64,000 bases of DNA from BM003 sp963699835 (GTDB lineage Bacteria > Pseudomonadota > Gammaproteobacteria > Steroidobacterales > BM003): assembly GCA_963699835.1 (NCBI GenBank), contig CAVOVJ010000006.1, positions 345,512 through 409,511 of the forward strand, in the 5' to 3' direction. Position 1 is the stretch's first letter, and every line of letters begins with the position of its first letter. The notes under the pieces were generated by a model, which worked only from the letters and a program-made list of their open reading frames with translations, was not told where the DNA came from and did no database searches. Below, piece by piece: positions 29,323 through 38,661 of this stretch. Both the position numbers and the translations under genes were made by a program.

Positions 29323-30012
29323 TTACGACGTAACGGGCGTCAGTGGTCCGTCGACTCTTTCCATGTATTCCATGACTTCGCCAAAGCTGACGACGTCTGC
29401 ATAGCGGCGGTGCACGTCGACCAGGTTTTGTCGGTGCGGAATCTCATCGGCATCGCCGACGCACTCCGGTGGCACGATAACCCGGAACCCATAAGAAAAG
29501 GCGTCAACCGTCGTTGCCCGTACGCAACCGCTGGTTACGCAACCGGTGACGATGGTCGTGTCGATTTTGTGTTTGGCCAGAAACGTTATCAGCGGGGTGT
29601 GAAAGAACATTGACGGCGCGTTCTTGCAGAAAGTGAAATCGTAGGTCTCGTGATGTATCCGCGGGTCGAGTGCCAGGCTCTCGTCGCCATAGAAAAAGTG
29701 TTCGTGGACTGGTTTCACTTTCCAGCGCGGCATGTCGCGTTCGCTGTGGTAGGCGGTGTAACACTTGGCGACCGGAACGCCGCGCGACCGTGCCAGGTGC
29801 AGCAGCTGTGCCGTGCAGTTGGTGGCGCTGTCGACCATGGGCAGGCTGCCGAGCGGATAACGTGGATCGGTGAACCCCAGCTGCAGGTCGACCACGAGAA
29901 CGGCCGGGTTCTCGCCGAATTCGGTTCTGCCGTGCTCGTATCCGACTTCCGTGTAGATATCGCCCATTGGCGGGTGCTCCGGTGGCATCGCCTGGTGGCC
30001 GGTAGCGGCCAT
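29323..30012 (-). CDS. Isochorismatase-family cysteine hydrolase, N-carbamoylsarcosine amidase-like
   Basis: A 229-aa cysteine hydrolase. The catalytic triad of the family is visible: Asp in LVVDLQLGF, Lys in FCKNAPSMFF and the nucleophile Cys in VTSGCVRATTVDAF. The YGDESLALDP and PPECVGDADE segments resemble N-carbamoylsarcosine amidohydrolase-like members more than nicotinamidase or isochorismatase proper. Start could be the ATG at 29967 (MGDIYTEVGY). It stands alone between two plus-strand genes; substrate unknown. Confidence 0.85.
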   Translation of the reverse strand: MAATGHQAMPPEHPPMGDIYTEVGYEHGRTEFGENPAVLVVDLQLGFTDPRYPLGSLPMVDSATNCTAQLLHLARSRGVPVAKCYTAYHSERDMPRWKVKPVHEHFFYGDESLALDPRIHHETYDFTFCKNAPSMFFHTPLITFLAKHKIDTTIVTGCVTSGCVRATTVDAFSYGFRVIVPPECVGDADEIPHRQNLVDVHRRYADVVSFGEVMEYMERVDGPLTPVTS

Positions 30013-30098
30013 CTGGACCGAGGATAACCGGCGCCCGGGGTCGGAGAAAAGAATATGTTTGCGACCTTTTGCGCCGGCGGCGCATCTATAGTGGTGAC

Positions 30099-30713
30099 AT
30101 GGCGAGTTTCAGCGACTGCATAGTTGAGCCGGCGATCGTTCGCCGCGCAAGCAGGGGTGACATGCAGGCCCATGCGGTGCTGTTCCGTACCTTCAGCCCG
30201 GCCGTCTACACGCTGGCGCAACGGATGCTGAAACAACCGGCGCTCGCCGATGAAATTCTGCAGGAGACATTCTTGGAAGTATTGGGAAAAATTTCGGACT
30301 TCAGCGGCAAAGGACAGTTTGCGGCGTGGATTCGCAGAATCGCCGTAAACAAATGCCTGATGCACCTGCGCTCGGCGTGGAGTCGTCATGGCGTCGGTCT
30401 GGAAGCTGGCGAAACCGCGCCAGGCAGCGGCGAGCTGGCCGATCCAGGCAGACCGGCGGGGTTCGCCGAGCAGGTCCAGGCCCGCCTCGACCTATCGGCC
30501 GCGCTGGAGCGTTTGAACGACACGAGCCGGATGGTCGTGTGGCTGCATGACGTCGAGGGTTTCACCCATCGCGAAATCGGTGAGCTGATGGGCAAGACCG
30601 CCAGCTTTTCCAAGTCGCAGCTGGCTCGCGCACATGAGCGGCTGCAGGGTTTCCTTGACGGGTCGAGCAAAGAGGATGAGAAGACATGCATGCGAGTACT
30701 GAAGAGCTGCTGA
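30099..30713 (+). CDS. RNA polymerase ECF sigma factor
   Basis: A 204-aa sigma-70-family protein from ATG 30099. Region 2 is FSPAVYTLAQRMLKQPALADEILQETFLEV, split here only by its helices, with the -10-binding part FAAWIRRIAVNKCLM. Region 4 is the HTH VEGFTHREIGELMGKTASFSKSQL. The stop falls inside the next gene, a zinc-binding anti-sigma factor, so expression is coupled. Group and stress signal are not evident. Confidence 0.93.
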   Translation: MASFSDCIVEPAIVRRASRGDMQAHAVLFRTFSPAVYTLAQRMLKQPALADEILQETFLEVLGKISDFSGKGQFAAWIRRIAVNKCLMHLRSAWSRHGVGLEAGETAPGSGELADPGRPAGFAEQVQARLDLSAALERLNDTSRMVVWLHDVEGFTHREIGELMGKTASFSKSQLARAHERLQGFLDGSSKEDEKTCMRVLKSC

Positions 30714-31383
30714 GTTTGCGCGATGGCGAGGCCGTTGCCGAGGCGGTGGTTTCGCATGTGGACGACTGCGAGCAATGCCAGGGCACGCTGGGCCGTCTGA
30801 GCATGATGAAGACGGCGTTGCGCGAGTCTGCCGGAGCTGGCTCCGGCCGATGATGCATGGCAGCGTGTGCTGGCGCGGCAAAAGAGCGTGGCGATGCCGG
30901 TACGACGCCGTTTCGTTCCGCAGCTGGTCGGGCTCGCGGCGTCTGTCCTGGCGGTGGCCATCGTTTTACAGGTTACTCGACGATCCGGGGCGCCGTGCCG
31001 TTCGCGGCATGCCCGATCAACCGGCTGCGGACAACCAGCTGATAACCACGACGGCACGTCCGACCGCGACCGCGCAGCCGGCCGGCATGAGTGCATCGGC
31101 GGCCGCAGGCGGCATCCCGCTGGCGACACTGATTTCAGAATCACAGCAGTTGGAGCGGACTCTGCGGGCGCTGCCGCGCGGACCCCAGGTGGTTTCAGGT
31201 GGTACCGCGGGGACGATCAGCGAGTTGCAGGACAGGATTGCGATGGTGGACTACCAGATGAGCATGGGTCAGCTCGACGAGGACGATCCCGACGTGGCCC
31301 GGAGGCTTTGGCAGGAGCGTATCGAACTGATGAATTCATTGCTGGCCGTGCGTTACGCGCAGGCGCAGCAGGTGTCTTTCTAG
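30686..31383 (+). CDS. Zinc-finger anti-sigma factor with membrane segment (frameshifted)
   Basis: Begins at ATG 30686 inside the sigma gene in another frame (MHASTEELLSLRDGEAV). The anti-sigma zinc motif HxxxCxxC is seen in VSHVDDCEQCQG. After TALRE a one-base shift near 30830 gives LPELAPADDAWQRVLARQ and then the membrane helix LVGLAASVLAVAIVLQV. A second shift near 30980 leads to the periplasmic part ending at 31383 (LISESQQLERTLRALPRG, AVRYAQAQQVSF). Cytoplasmic N-terminus binding the sigma factor, periplasmic C-terminus as sensor, is the usual RseA-like layout. Both shifts look like single-base indels. Confidence 0.75.
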
Positions 31384-31400
31384 ATTTGCGAGGACGAAAA

Positions 31401-32466
31401 ATGTCGAGCATAGGAAAACTGAAATATGTCGCATTGGCCGGGGCGCTGATTTGCGTCATCGCTGGCGGTCGCCGAGGTCGAAAAGGCGGCACAGGCGACG
31501 AGCGTGAGCTGGAGGCGCGTGCCCAGGAGGCGGAGATGCGTCAGCTCGAAGCCGAAGAGCGGCTGAAGGAAGCGCAGGCGCGTTTGGAAGAGGCGGCCCG
31601 CGAGGTGGCCGAGCTCAGTCTGGAAATGAGCGCGGTCGAGATGCCGGATATGCGCATCGTGCAGCGAATGGCGATGAAAAGTAAGCGGGCCATGCTCGGG
31701 ATAAACATTGGTCGGAGCGGTGCGGGTGAGCCCGGGGTGGCGGTTGCCGGGTGTAACGCCGGGCGGACCCGCCGACGAGGCCGGTATCAAGGTTGACGAC
31801 GTACTCGTTGCCGTCGACGGAAAATCCCTGACCGAAGGCGGCAGTAGCGGCAACAGGGCGCTGCTGGAGCATATGAAGACCGTGGAACCCGGGGACGAGG
31901 TTGAAATCGAGCTCAGACGTGACGGCAAAAACAGGACCGTGACTGTCGCGACCGAGAATTTTGCGCCGATGGTTTGGGCCTACGGTGGAGACGACGTTCC
32001 GGACTTCGATGTCGTCGTGGCCCCGGAGGCGGATTTCGAGATTGCCCGGCATGCGCTGGGATCGGACTTCTACAGCAGCTGGGGGCGAATGGAACTCGTG
32101 ACGCTGACCGAAGCCCTTGGCGATTACTTTGGCACAACCGAGGGACTGCTGGTCGTGCGGGCACCGGGCGACGACCGGCTCGGCCTGCGCGACGGTGATG
32201 TGATCATCCGGATCGGCGACCGCGAGCCGACCGGGCCCGGTCATGCAATGCGGATTCTGCGCAGCTACGAGCCCGGCGAGACGGTTGCAATAGAAATAAT
32301 GCGGAAGAAAAAGCGCCAGTCTTTAGCGGTCGAGATTCCGGACCGGCGGATGAGTCTGCGCGCGCCGTTGCCACCGCGCCCTGTGCGTGCGCGGGCGCGG
32401 AATTCGCGTCCGCGGTCGAGCGTCCGCCGAGACCGCCACGACCCCGCCAGCAACACCACCACCTGA
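31401..32466 (+). CDS. Exported PDZ-domain protein (frameshifted)
   Basis: Starts at ATG 31401 after GCGAGGA. A hydrophobic start (YVALAGALICVIA) is followed by a coiled coil (LEARAQEAEMRQLEAEERLKE). Near 31730 a shift is needed to enter the first PDZ domain (GVTPGGPADEAGIKVDDVLVAVDGKSL, shown over two helices). A second PDZ-like domain follows (LGLRDGDVIIRIGDREP). Another pair of compensating indels near 31465-31485 is possible, since the alternative frame gives a better signal-peptide end. No protease triad is seen, so it is not a DegS or HtrA. In the sigma/anti-sigma operon it may bind unfolded or C-terminal peptides as part of an envelope-stress sensor; that is inference. Confidence 0.72.
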
Positions 32467-32486
32467 GCACAATTTGTTCGTGCAGT

Positions 32487-32518
32487 CGCGGCCGGCCTTG
32501 TGCCGGCCGCGCTTTTTT
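32487..32518 (+). terminator. Rho-independent terminator after PDZ gene
   Basis: GCGGCCGGC (32488-32496) pairs perfectly with GCCGGCCGC (32502-32510) around a 5-nt loop, extended by one C-G pair at 32487/32511, and followed by six T. It separates the sigma/anti-sigma/PDZ operon from queA. Confidence 0.92.
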
Positions 32519-32558
32519 GGGCTGACTCGCGTTGAGGGTTCTGCTACCATCCGCGGCC

Positions 32559-33598
32559 ATGTACCGCAGTGATTTCGCTTTCGATCTGCCGCCGGAACTG
32601 ATCGCCCAGAAACCGCTCGCCGAACGCGCGGCCAGCCGGCTGTTGCACCTGGACGGGAATACCGGTGCGCTCGACGACGGTGTTTTCACCGATTTGCCCG
32701 GTTTCCTCGAGGCCGGTGACCTGATGATTTTCAATGACACCCGGGTCATTCCGGCGCGTCTGTTCGGGCGCAAAGCCAGCGGCGGGCGCATCGAATGCCT
32801 GATCGAGCGCGTAACCGGCGAACGCGAAGCGCTGGCACATATTCGGTCGAGCAAGGCACCGCGTGACGGAACGACGCTGCTGTTCGATAGCGGCTGTGAG
32901 GCGCGTGTCAACGGTCGCCGCGGCGATTTGTACGAGCTCGGGTTCGATCAGACCGGTGCTGGCGTTTCTCGACGCCTATGGTCACGTACCGTTACCGCCG
33001 TATATCGACCGGAGCGACGAACGCCGGTGACCGCGAGCGCTACCAGACCGTCTATGCGGACAAGACCGGCGCGGTTGCGGCGCCCACGGCCGGGCTGCAT
33101 TTCGACGACACGCTGCTGGCCGCGCTCGATGCCGTGGTGTCCGCCGTGCGTTCATTACGCTGCACGTCGGTGCTGGCACCTTTCAGCCGGTGCGGGTCGA
33201 GAGACCTGGCGCAGCACCGGATGCACAGCGAGGTCGTGCAGCTCGATCAGTCCGTTTGCGACGAGGTCGCCGCGGCGAAAAGCCGCGGCAGTCGCGTCAT
33301 CGCGGTGGGCACCACCAGTGTGCGCGCGCTTGAATCGGCCGCCAGCGATGGTGCGGTGAGGCCATTGAACGGGGAGACCGATATCTTTATCCGGCCCGGC
33401 TACGAGTTTCGCTGTGTGGACGCCATGGTGACCAATTTCCATTTGCCGGAGTCGACGCTGCTGATGCTGTTGTGCGCGTTTGCCGGTTACGACCAGGTGA
33501 TGCGTGGATACGCTCACGCTGTCGCCGGACGCTACCGTTTCTTCAGCTACGGCGATGCAATGTTCGTTACCCGCCGGTCCGCGCGGCAGCGGCCGTGA
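32559..33598 (+). CDS. queA: S-adenosylmethionine:tRNA ribosyltransferase-isomerase (multiple frameshifts)
   Basis: QueA moves the ribosyl part of SAM onto preQ1 in tRNA to form epoxyqueuosine. The start MYRSDFAFDLPPELIAQKPL and FNDTRVIPARLFG are conserved. Four one-base shifts are needed: near 32955 to read VLAFLDAYGHVPLPPYIDRS, near 33030 to read RERYQTVYADKTGAVAAPTAGLHF, near 33136 to read AFITLHVGAGTFQPVRVE, and near 33205 to return to LAQHRMHSEVV. The remainder (GTTSVRALESAA, MVTNFHLPESTLL) is intact. All expected motifs are present in order, so these are sequencing indels, not decay. About 346 aa. The stop overlaps the tgt start (GTGA). Confidence 0.92.
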
Positions 33599-34710
33599 AA
33601 TTCGAGTTGCTTGGGACGGATGGCGCGGCGCGGCGCGGACGGCTCGGCTTCGCGCGCGGCGTTGTAGATACGCCGGCTTTCATGCCGGTCGGAACGTACG
33701 GCACCGTAAAGGCGATGACGCCCGAGGACGTCGCCGGCACCGGCGCGCAGATCATTCTCGGCAATACTTTTCACCTGATGTTGCGGCCGGGCTCGGCAAT
33801 TATTCGCGCGCATGGCGATCTGCACGATTTCATGCACTGGCCGGGGCCGATCCTGACCGACTCGGGTGGGTTCCAGGTCTGGAGCCTCGCCGCGCGACGG
33901 CGGATCAGCGAGGAAGGGGTGCGGTTCCAGGCGCCGACCGACGGCTCCGAAGTGTTCCTGAGCCCGGAGGTCTCGATGGAGGTGCAGCGCGACCTCGGTG
34001 CTGACATCGTGATGATATTCGACGAATGCACACCATATCCGGCCAGCGAGAGCGAGGCCCGCCGGTCGATGGAGTTGTCGCTGCGCTGGGCGGCGCGCAG
34101 CCGGGCCGCCCACGAGGGCAATCCGGCCGCGTTGTTCGGGATCGTGCAGGGAGGCATTTATACCGATCTACGGCTCGAGTCGCTGCGTGGACTCGTGGAG
34201 ATCGGCTTTGATGGCTACGCGCTCGGAGGACTATCGGTCGGCGAGAGCGCCGCCGAGCGTAACGCGGTGCTCGAGGCCGTCGTGCCGTCAATGCCGGACC
34301 AGGCGCCGCGCTACCTGATGGGTGTGGGCACGCCCGAGGACATCGTCGAGGCGGTATGCCGCGGCATCGATATGTTTGACTGCGTGATGCCAACCCGTAA
34401 TGCGCGCAACGGGCATCTCTTCACCCGCAACGGCGTAGTGCGAATTCGCAATGCGAAACACCGTGATGATACCGGGCCATTGGACCCCGAATGTGGTTGC
34501 TACACCTGCCGTCACTACAGCCGCGCCTACCTCCGCCACCTCGATCGCTGTGGCGAGATGCTGTCGGCGCGGCTCAATACGCTGCACAACCTGTATTTCT
34601 ACCAGGAGCTGATGCTTGGCCTGCGCGAGGCGATAGGCGCCGGCAGTCTGGATGCCTTCGTATCCGGGTTCTACGCCCGGCAGGGGAAATCCGCGTCTGC
34701 TGTGTCATAA
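33595..34710 (+). CDS. tgt: tRNA-guanine transglycosylase
   Basis: A 371-aa enzyme that swaps guanine-34 for preQ1 in tRNAs with GUN anticodons. The GTG start at 33595 overlaps the queA stop. Motifs: LGNTFHLMLRPG, DSGGFQVWSL with the substrate-binding Asp, GGLSVGE, MPTRNARNGHLF with the nucleophile region, and the zinc site CGCYTC plus a distal His in TLHNLYFYQELM. Frame intact. Confidence 0.96.
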   Translation: MKFELLGTDGAARRGRLGFARGVVDTPAFMPVGTYGTVKAMTPEDVAGTGAQIILGNTFHLMLRPGSAIIRAHGDLHDFMHWPGPILTDSGGFQVWSLAARRRISEEGVRFQAPTDGSEVFLSPEVSMEVQRDLGADIVMIFDECTPYPASESEARRSMELSLRWAARSRAAHEGNPAALFGIVQGGIYTDLRLESLRGLVEIGFDGYALGGLSVGESAAERNAVLEAVVPSMPDQAPRYLMGVGTPEDIVEAVCRGIDMFDCVMPTRNARNGHLFTRNGVVRIRNAKHRDDTGPLDPECGCYTCRHYSRAYLRHLDRCGEMLSARLNTLHNLYFYQELMLGLREAIGAGSLDAFVSGFYARQGKSASAVS

Positions 34711-34816
34711 TAGTGCGCTTAATGCGGCCGCCCGGGCGGCCGGCGAGCAAACGAATTGAGACGACTCCGGTCCCGGGAGTCCAAGCAGGGGCCAGAGTTT
34801 CGAACGAGGAAAAACT

Positions 34817-35143
34817 ATGGATTTCTTTGTCCAACCGGCCTGGGCGCAGGCCGCCCAGCAGCAGCCGGACATGCTGACGAGCTTTTTGCCGCTGATTCTC
34901 ATTTTTGTGGTTTTCTACTTTCTGCTGATTCGTCCGCAGAGCAAGCGGGCCAAAGAGCATCGCGCGATGGTGTCCGCGCTGCAGCCCGGTGACGAGGTAA
35001 TTACCGGCGGTGGCGTCGTCGGCAAGGTCACGGCGACGGACGACCAGTTTGCGACGGTCGAAGTCGCGAAGGGTGTCGAAGTCAAAGTGCAGAAAGGCTC
35101 CGTTTCAGCGGTTTTGCCCAAAGGCACCTACAAAGGCGACTGA
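34817..35143 (+). CDS. yajC: Preprotein translocase subunit YajC
   Basis: A 108-aa protein with a single membrane helix (SFLPLILIFVVFYFLLIRPQSK) and a small cytoplasmic domain (GDEVITGGGVVGKVTATDD). YajC binds SecDF and helps protein export. Standard tgt-yajC-secD-secF order. Confidence 0.96.
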   Translation: MDFFVQPAWAQAAQQQPDMLTSFLPLILIFVVFYFLLIRPQSKRAKEHRAMVSALQPGDEVITGGGVVGKVTATDDQFATVEVAKGVEVKVQKGSVSAVLPKGTYKGD

Positions 35144-35197
35144 CTCACCCGGAGCAGTTCGCATTCCCCTTCAGTTTCGAGTTCAGGCAGGTTCTAA

Positions 35198-37048
35198 ATG
35201 AACCATTACCCCGTGTGGAAAAACATTCTTCTGGCTGCCGTTGTGGCCGTGGCATTCGTGTTGGCGCTGCCCAACCTGTTCGGCGAGGATCCGGCGGTCC
35301 AGGTGGCGCGCGAAGACTACGATTCGGTCGGTCAGGGCACCCTGGAGCAAATCAGGGAGGCGCTCGAGCGCGAGGGCGTCGCGTATCGCACCGCCTTTCT
35401 CGATGAAGGCCGGGCCCTGATCCGCTTCGCCACGACCGAGGACCAGTTTCGTGGCCGCGATGTGATCGAATCCGGGTTCGACAACGGGTTTACTGCGGCA
35501 CTGACCCAGGCGCCGCGTACCCCCGGCTGGTTACGCAGTATCGGTCTGAAACCCATGAGCCTTGGACTGGATCTGCGTGGCGGCGTGCATTTCCTGTACG
35601 AAGTCGATATGGATGCCGCGGTTTCGCAAACGCTGGACCGGTACGAGCGCGACTTCAAGACGCTGCTGCGCAATGAGGAGTTGCGCTATCGCAGCGTGCG
35701 TCATCAGGACAATGCAGTGCGCATCGTCATGCGGGATGACGCCGATCTCGCCGCGGTCGAGGAGTTGATCGAGCGCGAGGATCCGGAGCTGAACATCCGC
35801 CGCGACGAATCGGGCGACACGACCGCGCTGATCGTCAGTATGACTGAAGAGCAGGTCAAGCAACGCCAGGATCTCGCGATCGATCAGAACATCATCACGC
35901 TGCGCAATCGCGTCAATGAGGTAGGAGTGGCCGAACCGGTGGTGCAGCGGCAAGGCGCTGACCGGATTGTCGTGCAGCTTCCCGGTGTCCAGGACCCGAC
36001 CCGCGCCAAGAAAATTCTCGGTGCGACGGCGACCCTGGAGTTTCGCCTTGTCGACCAGGACGGCAACGCCTACGAGGCCGAGCGTACCGGGCGAATACCG
36101 TTCAACAGCAAGCTGTTCAAGGAGCGCGATGGCACGCCGATTCTGCTGAATCGCGATGTGATTGTCACTGGTGATCAGCTGGTGGATGCCTCCTCGGGAT
36201 TCTCGGAAGGCAGCCCTTCGGTCAACGTCAGCCTCGACGCCAAGGGCGCGAGCAATATGCTCGAGACGACCAAGCGTAATCTCGACAAGCCCATGGCCGT
36301 GGTATTTATCGAGAAAAAACGCGAGTTTCGCGATCGCAATGGCGAGGAAATCGAAGTCGATGTGACCGAGGAAGAGGTCATCAGTGTGGCCACTATTCGC
36401 GGCGTATTCTCATCGCGTTTCCAGATCACCGGCCTGACCAGTCCCGAATCGCGCGATCTGGCATTGTTGCTGCGAGCCGGTTCGCTGGCAGCGCCGATCT
36501 ACATCGTCGAGGAACGCACTATCGGTCCTAGTCTCGGCCAGGACAACATCGACAAGGGGTTTCTCGCGGTTAAAGTCGGGTTCTTGTTAGTGGTCATTTT
36601 CATGGCGTTCTACTACAGGGTTTTCGGTCTGGTCGCGGATTTCGCGTTGCTGATGAACCTGGTTCTGATCGTCGCATTGCTGTCACTGCTGCAGGCTTCG
36701 CTGACGCTGCCGGGTATTGCGGGAATCGTGCTGACCGTCGGCATGGCGGTGGATGCCAATGTGCTCATCTTCGAGCGAATTCGCGAGGAGCTGGCGATAG
36801 GCAACTCGCCGCAGGCGAGTATCCACGCCGGCTATGAAAAAGCCTTCTCGTCGATCGCGGACGCCAATGTGACGACGCTGATCGCGGCGCTGGTGCTGTT
36901 CACGTTCGGTACCGGACCCATCAAGGGATTCGCGGTGACGCTGTCGCTCGGTATCATCACATCGCTGTTTACCTCCATCCTCGGTACGCGAGCGATCATC
37001 AACCTGATCTACGGTGGCCGTCGTGTCGAGCGGCTGGCGATCGGCTAG
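35198..37048 (+). CDS. secD: Protein translocase subunit SecD
   Basis: A 616-aa inner-membrane protein that uses the proton gradient to pull proteins out of the Sec channel. N-terminal helix, then the P1 head with SLGLDLRGGVHFLYEVD, then RVNEVGVAEPVVQRQGADRIVVQLPG, and a C-terminal six-helix RND-type membrane domain (GMAVDANVLIFERIREEL) with the conserved Asp. Frame intact. Confidence 0.97.
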   Translation: MNHYPVWKNILLAAVVAVAFVLALPNLFGEDPAVQVAREDYDSVGQGTLEQIREALEREGVAYRTAFLDEGRALIRFATTEDQFRGRDVIESGFDNGFTAALTQAPRTPGWLRSIGLKPMSLGLDLRGGVHFLYEVDMDAAVSQTLDRYERDFKTLLRNEELRYRSVRHQDNAVRIVMRDDADLAAVEELIEREDPELNIRRDESGDTTALIVSMTEEQVKQRQDLAIDQNIITLRNRVNEVGVAEPVVQRQGADRIVVQLPGVQDPTRAKKILGATATLEFRLVDQDGNAYEAERTGRIPFNSKLFKERDGTPILLNRDVIVTGDQLVDASSGFSEGSPSVNVSLDAKGASNMLETTKRNLDKPMAVVFIEKKREFRDRNGEEIEVDVTEEEVISVATIRGVFSSRFQITGLTSPESRDLALLLRAGSLAAPIYIVEERTIGPSLGQDNIDKGFLAVKVGFLLVVIFMAFYYRVFGLVADFALLMNLVLIVALLSLLQASLTLPGIAGIVLTVGMAVDANVLIFERIREELAIGNSPQASIHAGYEKAFSSIADANVTTLIAALVLFTFGTGPIKGFAVTLSLGIITSLFTSILGTRAIINLIYGGRRVERLAIG

Positions 37049-37059
37049 GAGTCGAATCG

Positions 37060-37999
37060 ATGCAGCTGGTTTTCAATCGTGAATGGGACTTTATGGGGCG
37101 ACGGCGGTTTTTTATCGCGTTGTCGCTGACACTGATGGTTCTTTCGCTGATTTCGCTCGGTACGCGCGGTCTCAATTTCGGTATCGATTTCACCGGCGGT
37201 GCACTGATCGAGGTCGGTTACCCCGCGGCCTGCCGATCTCGGTGCCGTGCGTGATGCGCTCGCTGCCGCCGGCTTCGATGATGCGCAGGTACAGAATTTC
37301 GGTACGTCGCGCGACGCACTGATCCGCTTGCGACCCAACGAAGACCTCGATGGCGCGACGCTCGGCGAGACGGTGATGGACGTACTGAGCGCCGCCGATC
37401 CGGAGGTGTCGCTGCGCCGGGTCGAGTTCGTCGGTCCCCAGGTGGGCGAGGATCTGCGCGAGCAGGGCGGACTCGCGATGTTATTCGCGTTGATGCTCAT
37501 CCTTGCCTATGTGGCGTTCCGCTTCCAGTGGAAATTTGCGCTGGGTTCTGTTGCCGCGCTGTTCCACGACGTGTTACTGACGCTCGGCTTTTTCTCGGTG
37601 TTGCAGCTCCCGTTCGACCTGTCGGTTCTCGCCGCTGTACTCGCGGTGATCGGCTATTCGCTCAACGATACGATCGTTGTCTTCGATCGTATTCGTGAGA
37701 ATTTCAGACATCACCGCAAGGGCGATCCGGCCGAGATCATGAATCACTCGATCAATCAGACGTTAAGCCGCACTCTGATTACCAGTGGCACGACGTTGCT
37801 GGTGTTGCTGGCTCTGTTCCTCCTCGGCGGCGAGGCCATCCGCCCGTTCTCACAGGCGCTGATCGTGGGCGTATTGGTCGGTACCTATTCCTCTATCTAT
37901 GTCGCCAGCGCCACCGCTTTGCAGCTCGATGTCAGCCTTGCTGATCTTGCGGCGCCGGTGAAGCGTGACGACGCCGATGAGCACGGTGCGGTGACCTGA
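37060..37999 (+). CDS. secF: Protein translocase subunit SecF (frameshifted)
   Basis: Partner of SecD. The N-terminal part (FNREWDFMGRRRFFIALSLT, LNFGIDFTGGALIEVGY) ends early unless one C is removed from the CCCC run at 37221-37224. That gives GYPRPADLGAVRDALAAAGF and continues through QVGEDLREQGGLAMLFALML and YSLNDTIVVFDRIRENFRHH to the stop at 37999. secF is conserved and needed for efficient export, and the shift sits in a homopolymer, so a base-calling error is likely. About 313 aa. Confidence 0.94.
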
Positions 38000-38047
38000 C
38001 CTTGTGGCATGGCCGTTCGCGCCGCTCCAACCGACCCGGGTAAGCAG

Positions 38048-38078
38048 CGGGCCGGTCGCAGTGTGTCCGGCCCGTTTC
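38048..38078 (+). terminator. Hairpin downstream of secF
   Basis: CGGGCCGG (38048-38055) pairs with CCGGCCCG (38067-38074), followed by only three T. A weak intrinsic terminator, possibly serving secF and, from the other side, the convergent PEGA gene. Confidence 0.5.
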
Positions 38079-38146
38079 GTTGCGCGCTTTGCTGCGAGGG
38101 TGAAGGGGTGAACACATCGGCACCGGGACTACCCCCCGGGGCAAGG

Positions 38147-38634
38147 CTATGGCACGCGCAGGACGACCCGCTTGCCGGTCTCGATGACGACTTCGCGCAC
38201 GTACCGGGACTGCCCGTTGACCACCAGCTTCGATGACATGGGTGCCGCTCGTCAGCGTGAGCAGTGCCGGCGCGGCGACCAACATGGAGACCGTCAACCC
38301 GGATCGACGCGCCCGCGAGTTCGGTCACTATCCGCACCTGGCCTGTCGGCGGTCCGCCCGCTGGCTGTTCGGCTGGAGGAGGGCTGACGAGCGCCGGATC
38401 CGCAGCGGCCGGCTGGAGCCGGGGCGGACGATCGGAATCGGTCTGCTGCGCACGGTGACCCTCGGTCTCGCCGCTGCCGCCTGCCAGAGCCAAAGCGGTG
38501 AATCCGCCAAGGACCAGCACTGCCAGCATCCGCGCGGCCACGCTGGCGGCGTAAAAGTGCCGTGACGCCGGTATTGGGCCAGTGACTGGTGCTGAATCGG
38601 GGTCGCAACGCGCGGTTAACAACTGCGAAGCCAC
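38147..38634 (-). CDS. PEGA-domain membrane protein (frameshifted)
   Basis: A short protein with a membrane helix (AARMLAVLVLGGFTALALAG), a Pro/Gln-rich linker and a PEGA-like beta domain beginning VRIVTELAGASIRVDG. Two one-base shifts, near 38263 and near 38228, are needed to read VSMLVAAPALLTLTSGTHVIE and then LVVNGQSRYVREVVIETGKR to the TAG at 38147-38149. PEGA domains are surface or periplasmic modules of unknown binding function. The start could be the ATG at 38529. Low confidence in exact ends. Confidence 0.6.
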
Positions 38635-38661
38635 GCTGCTGAGTGGGCTCCGAAACCCGGG

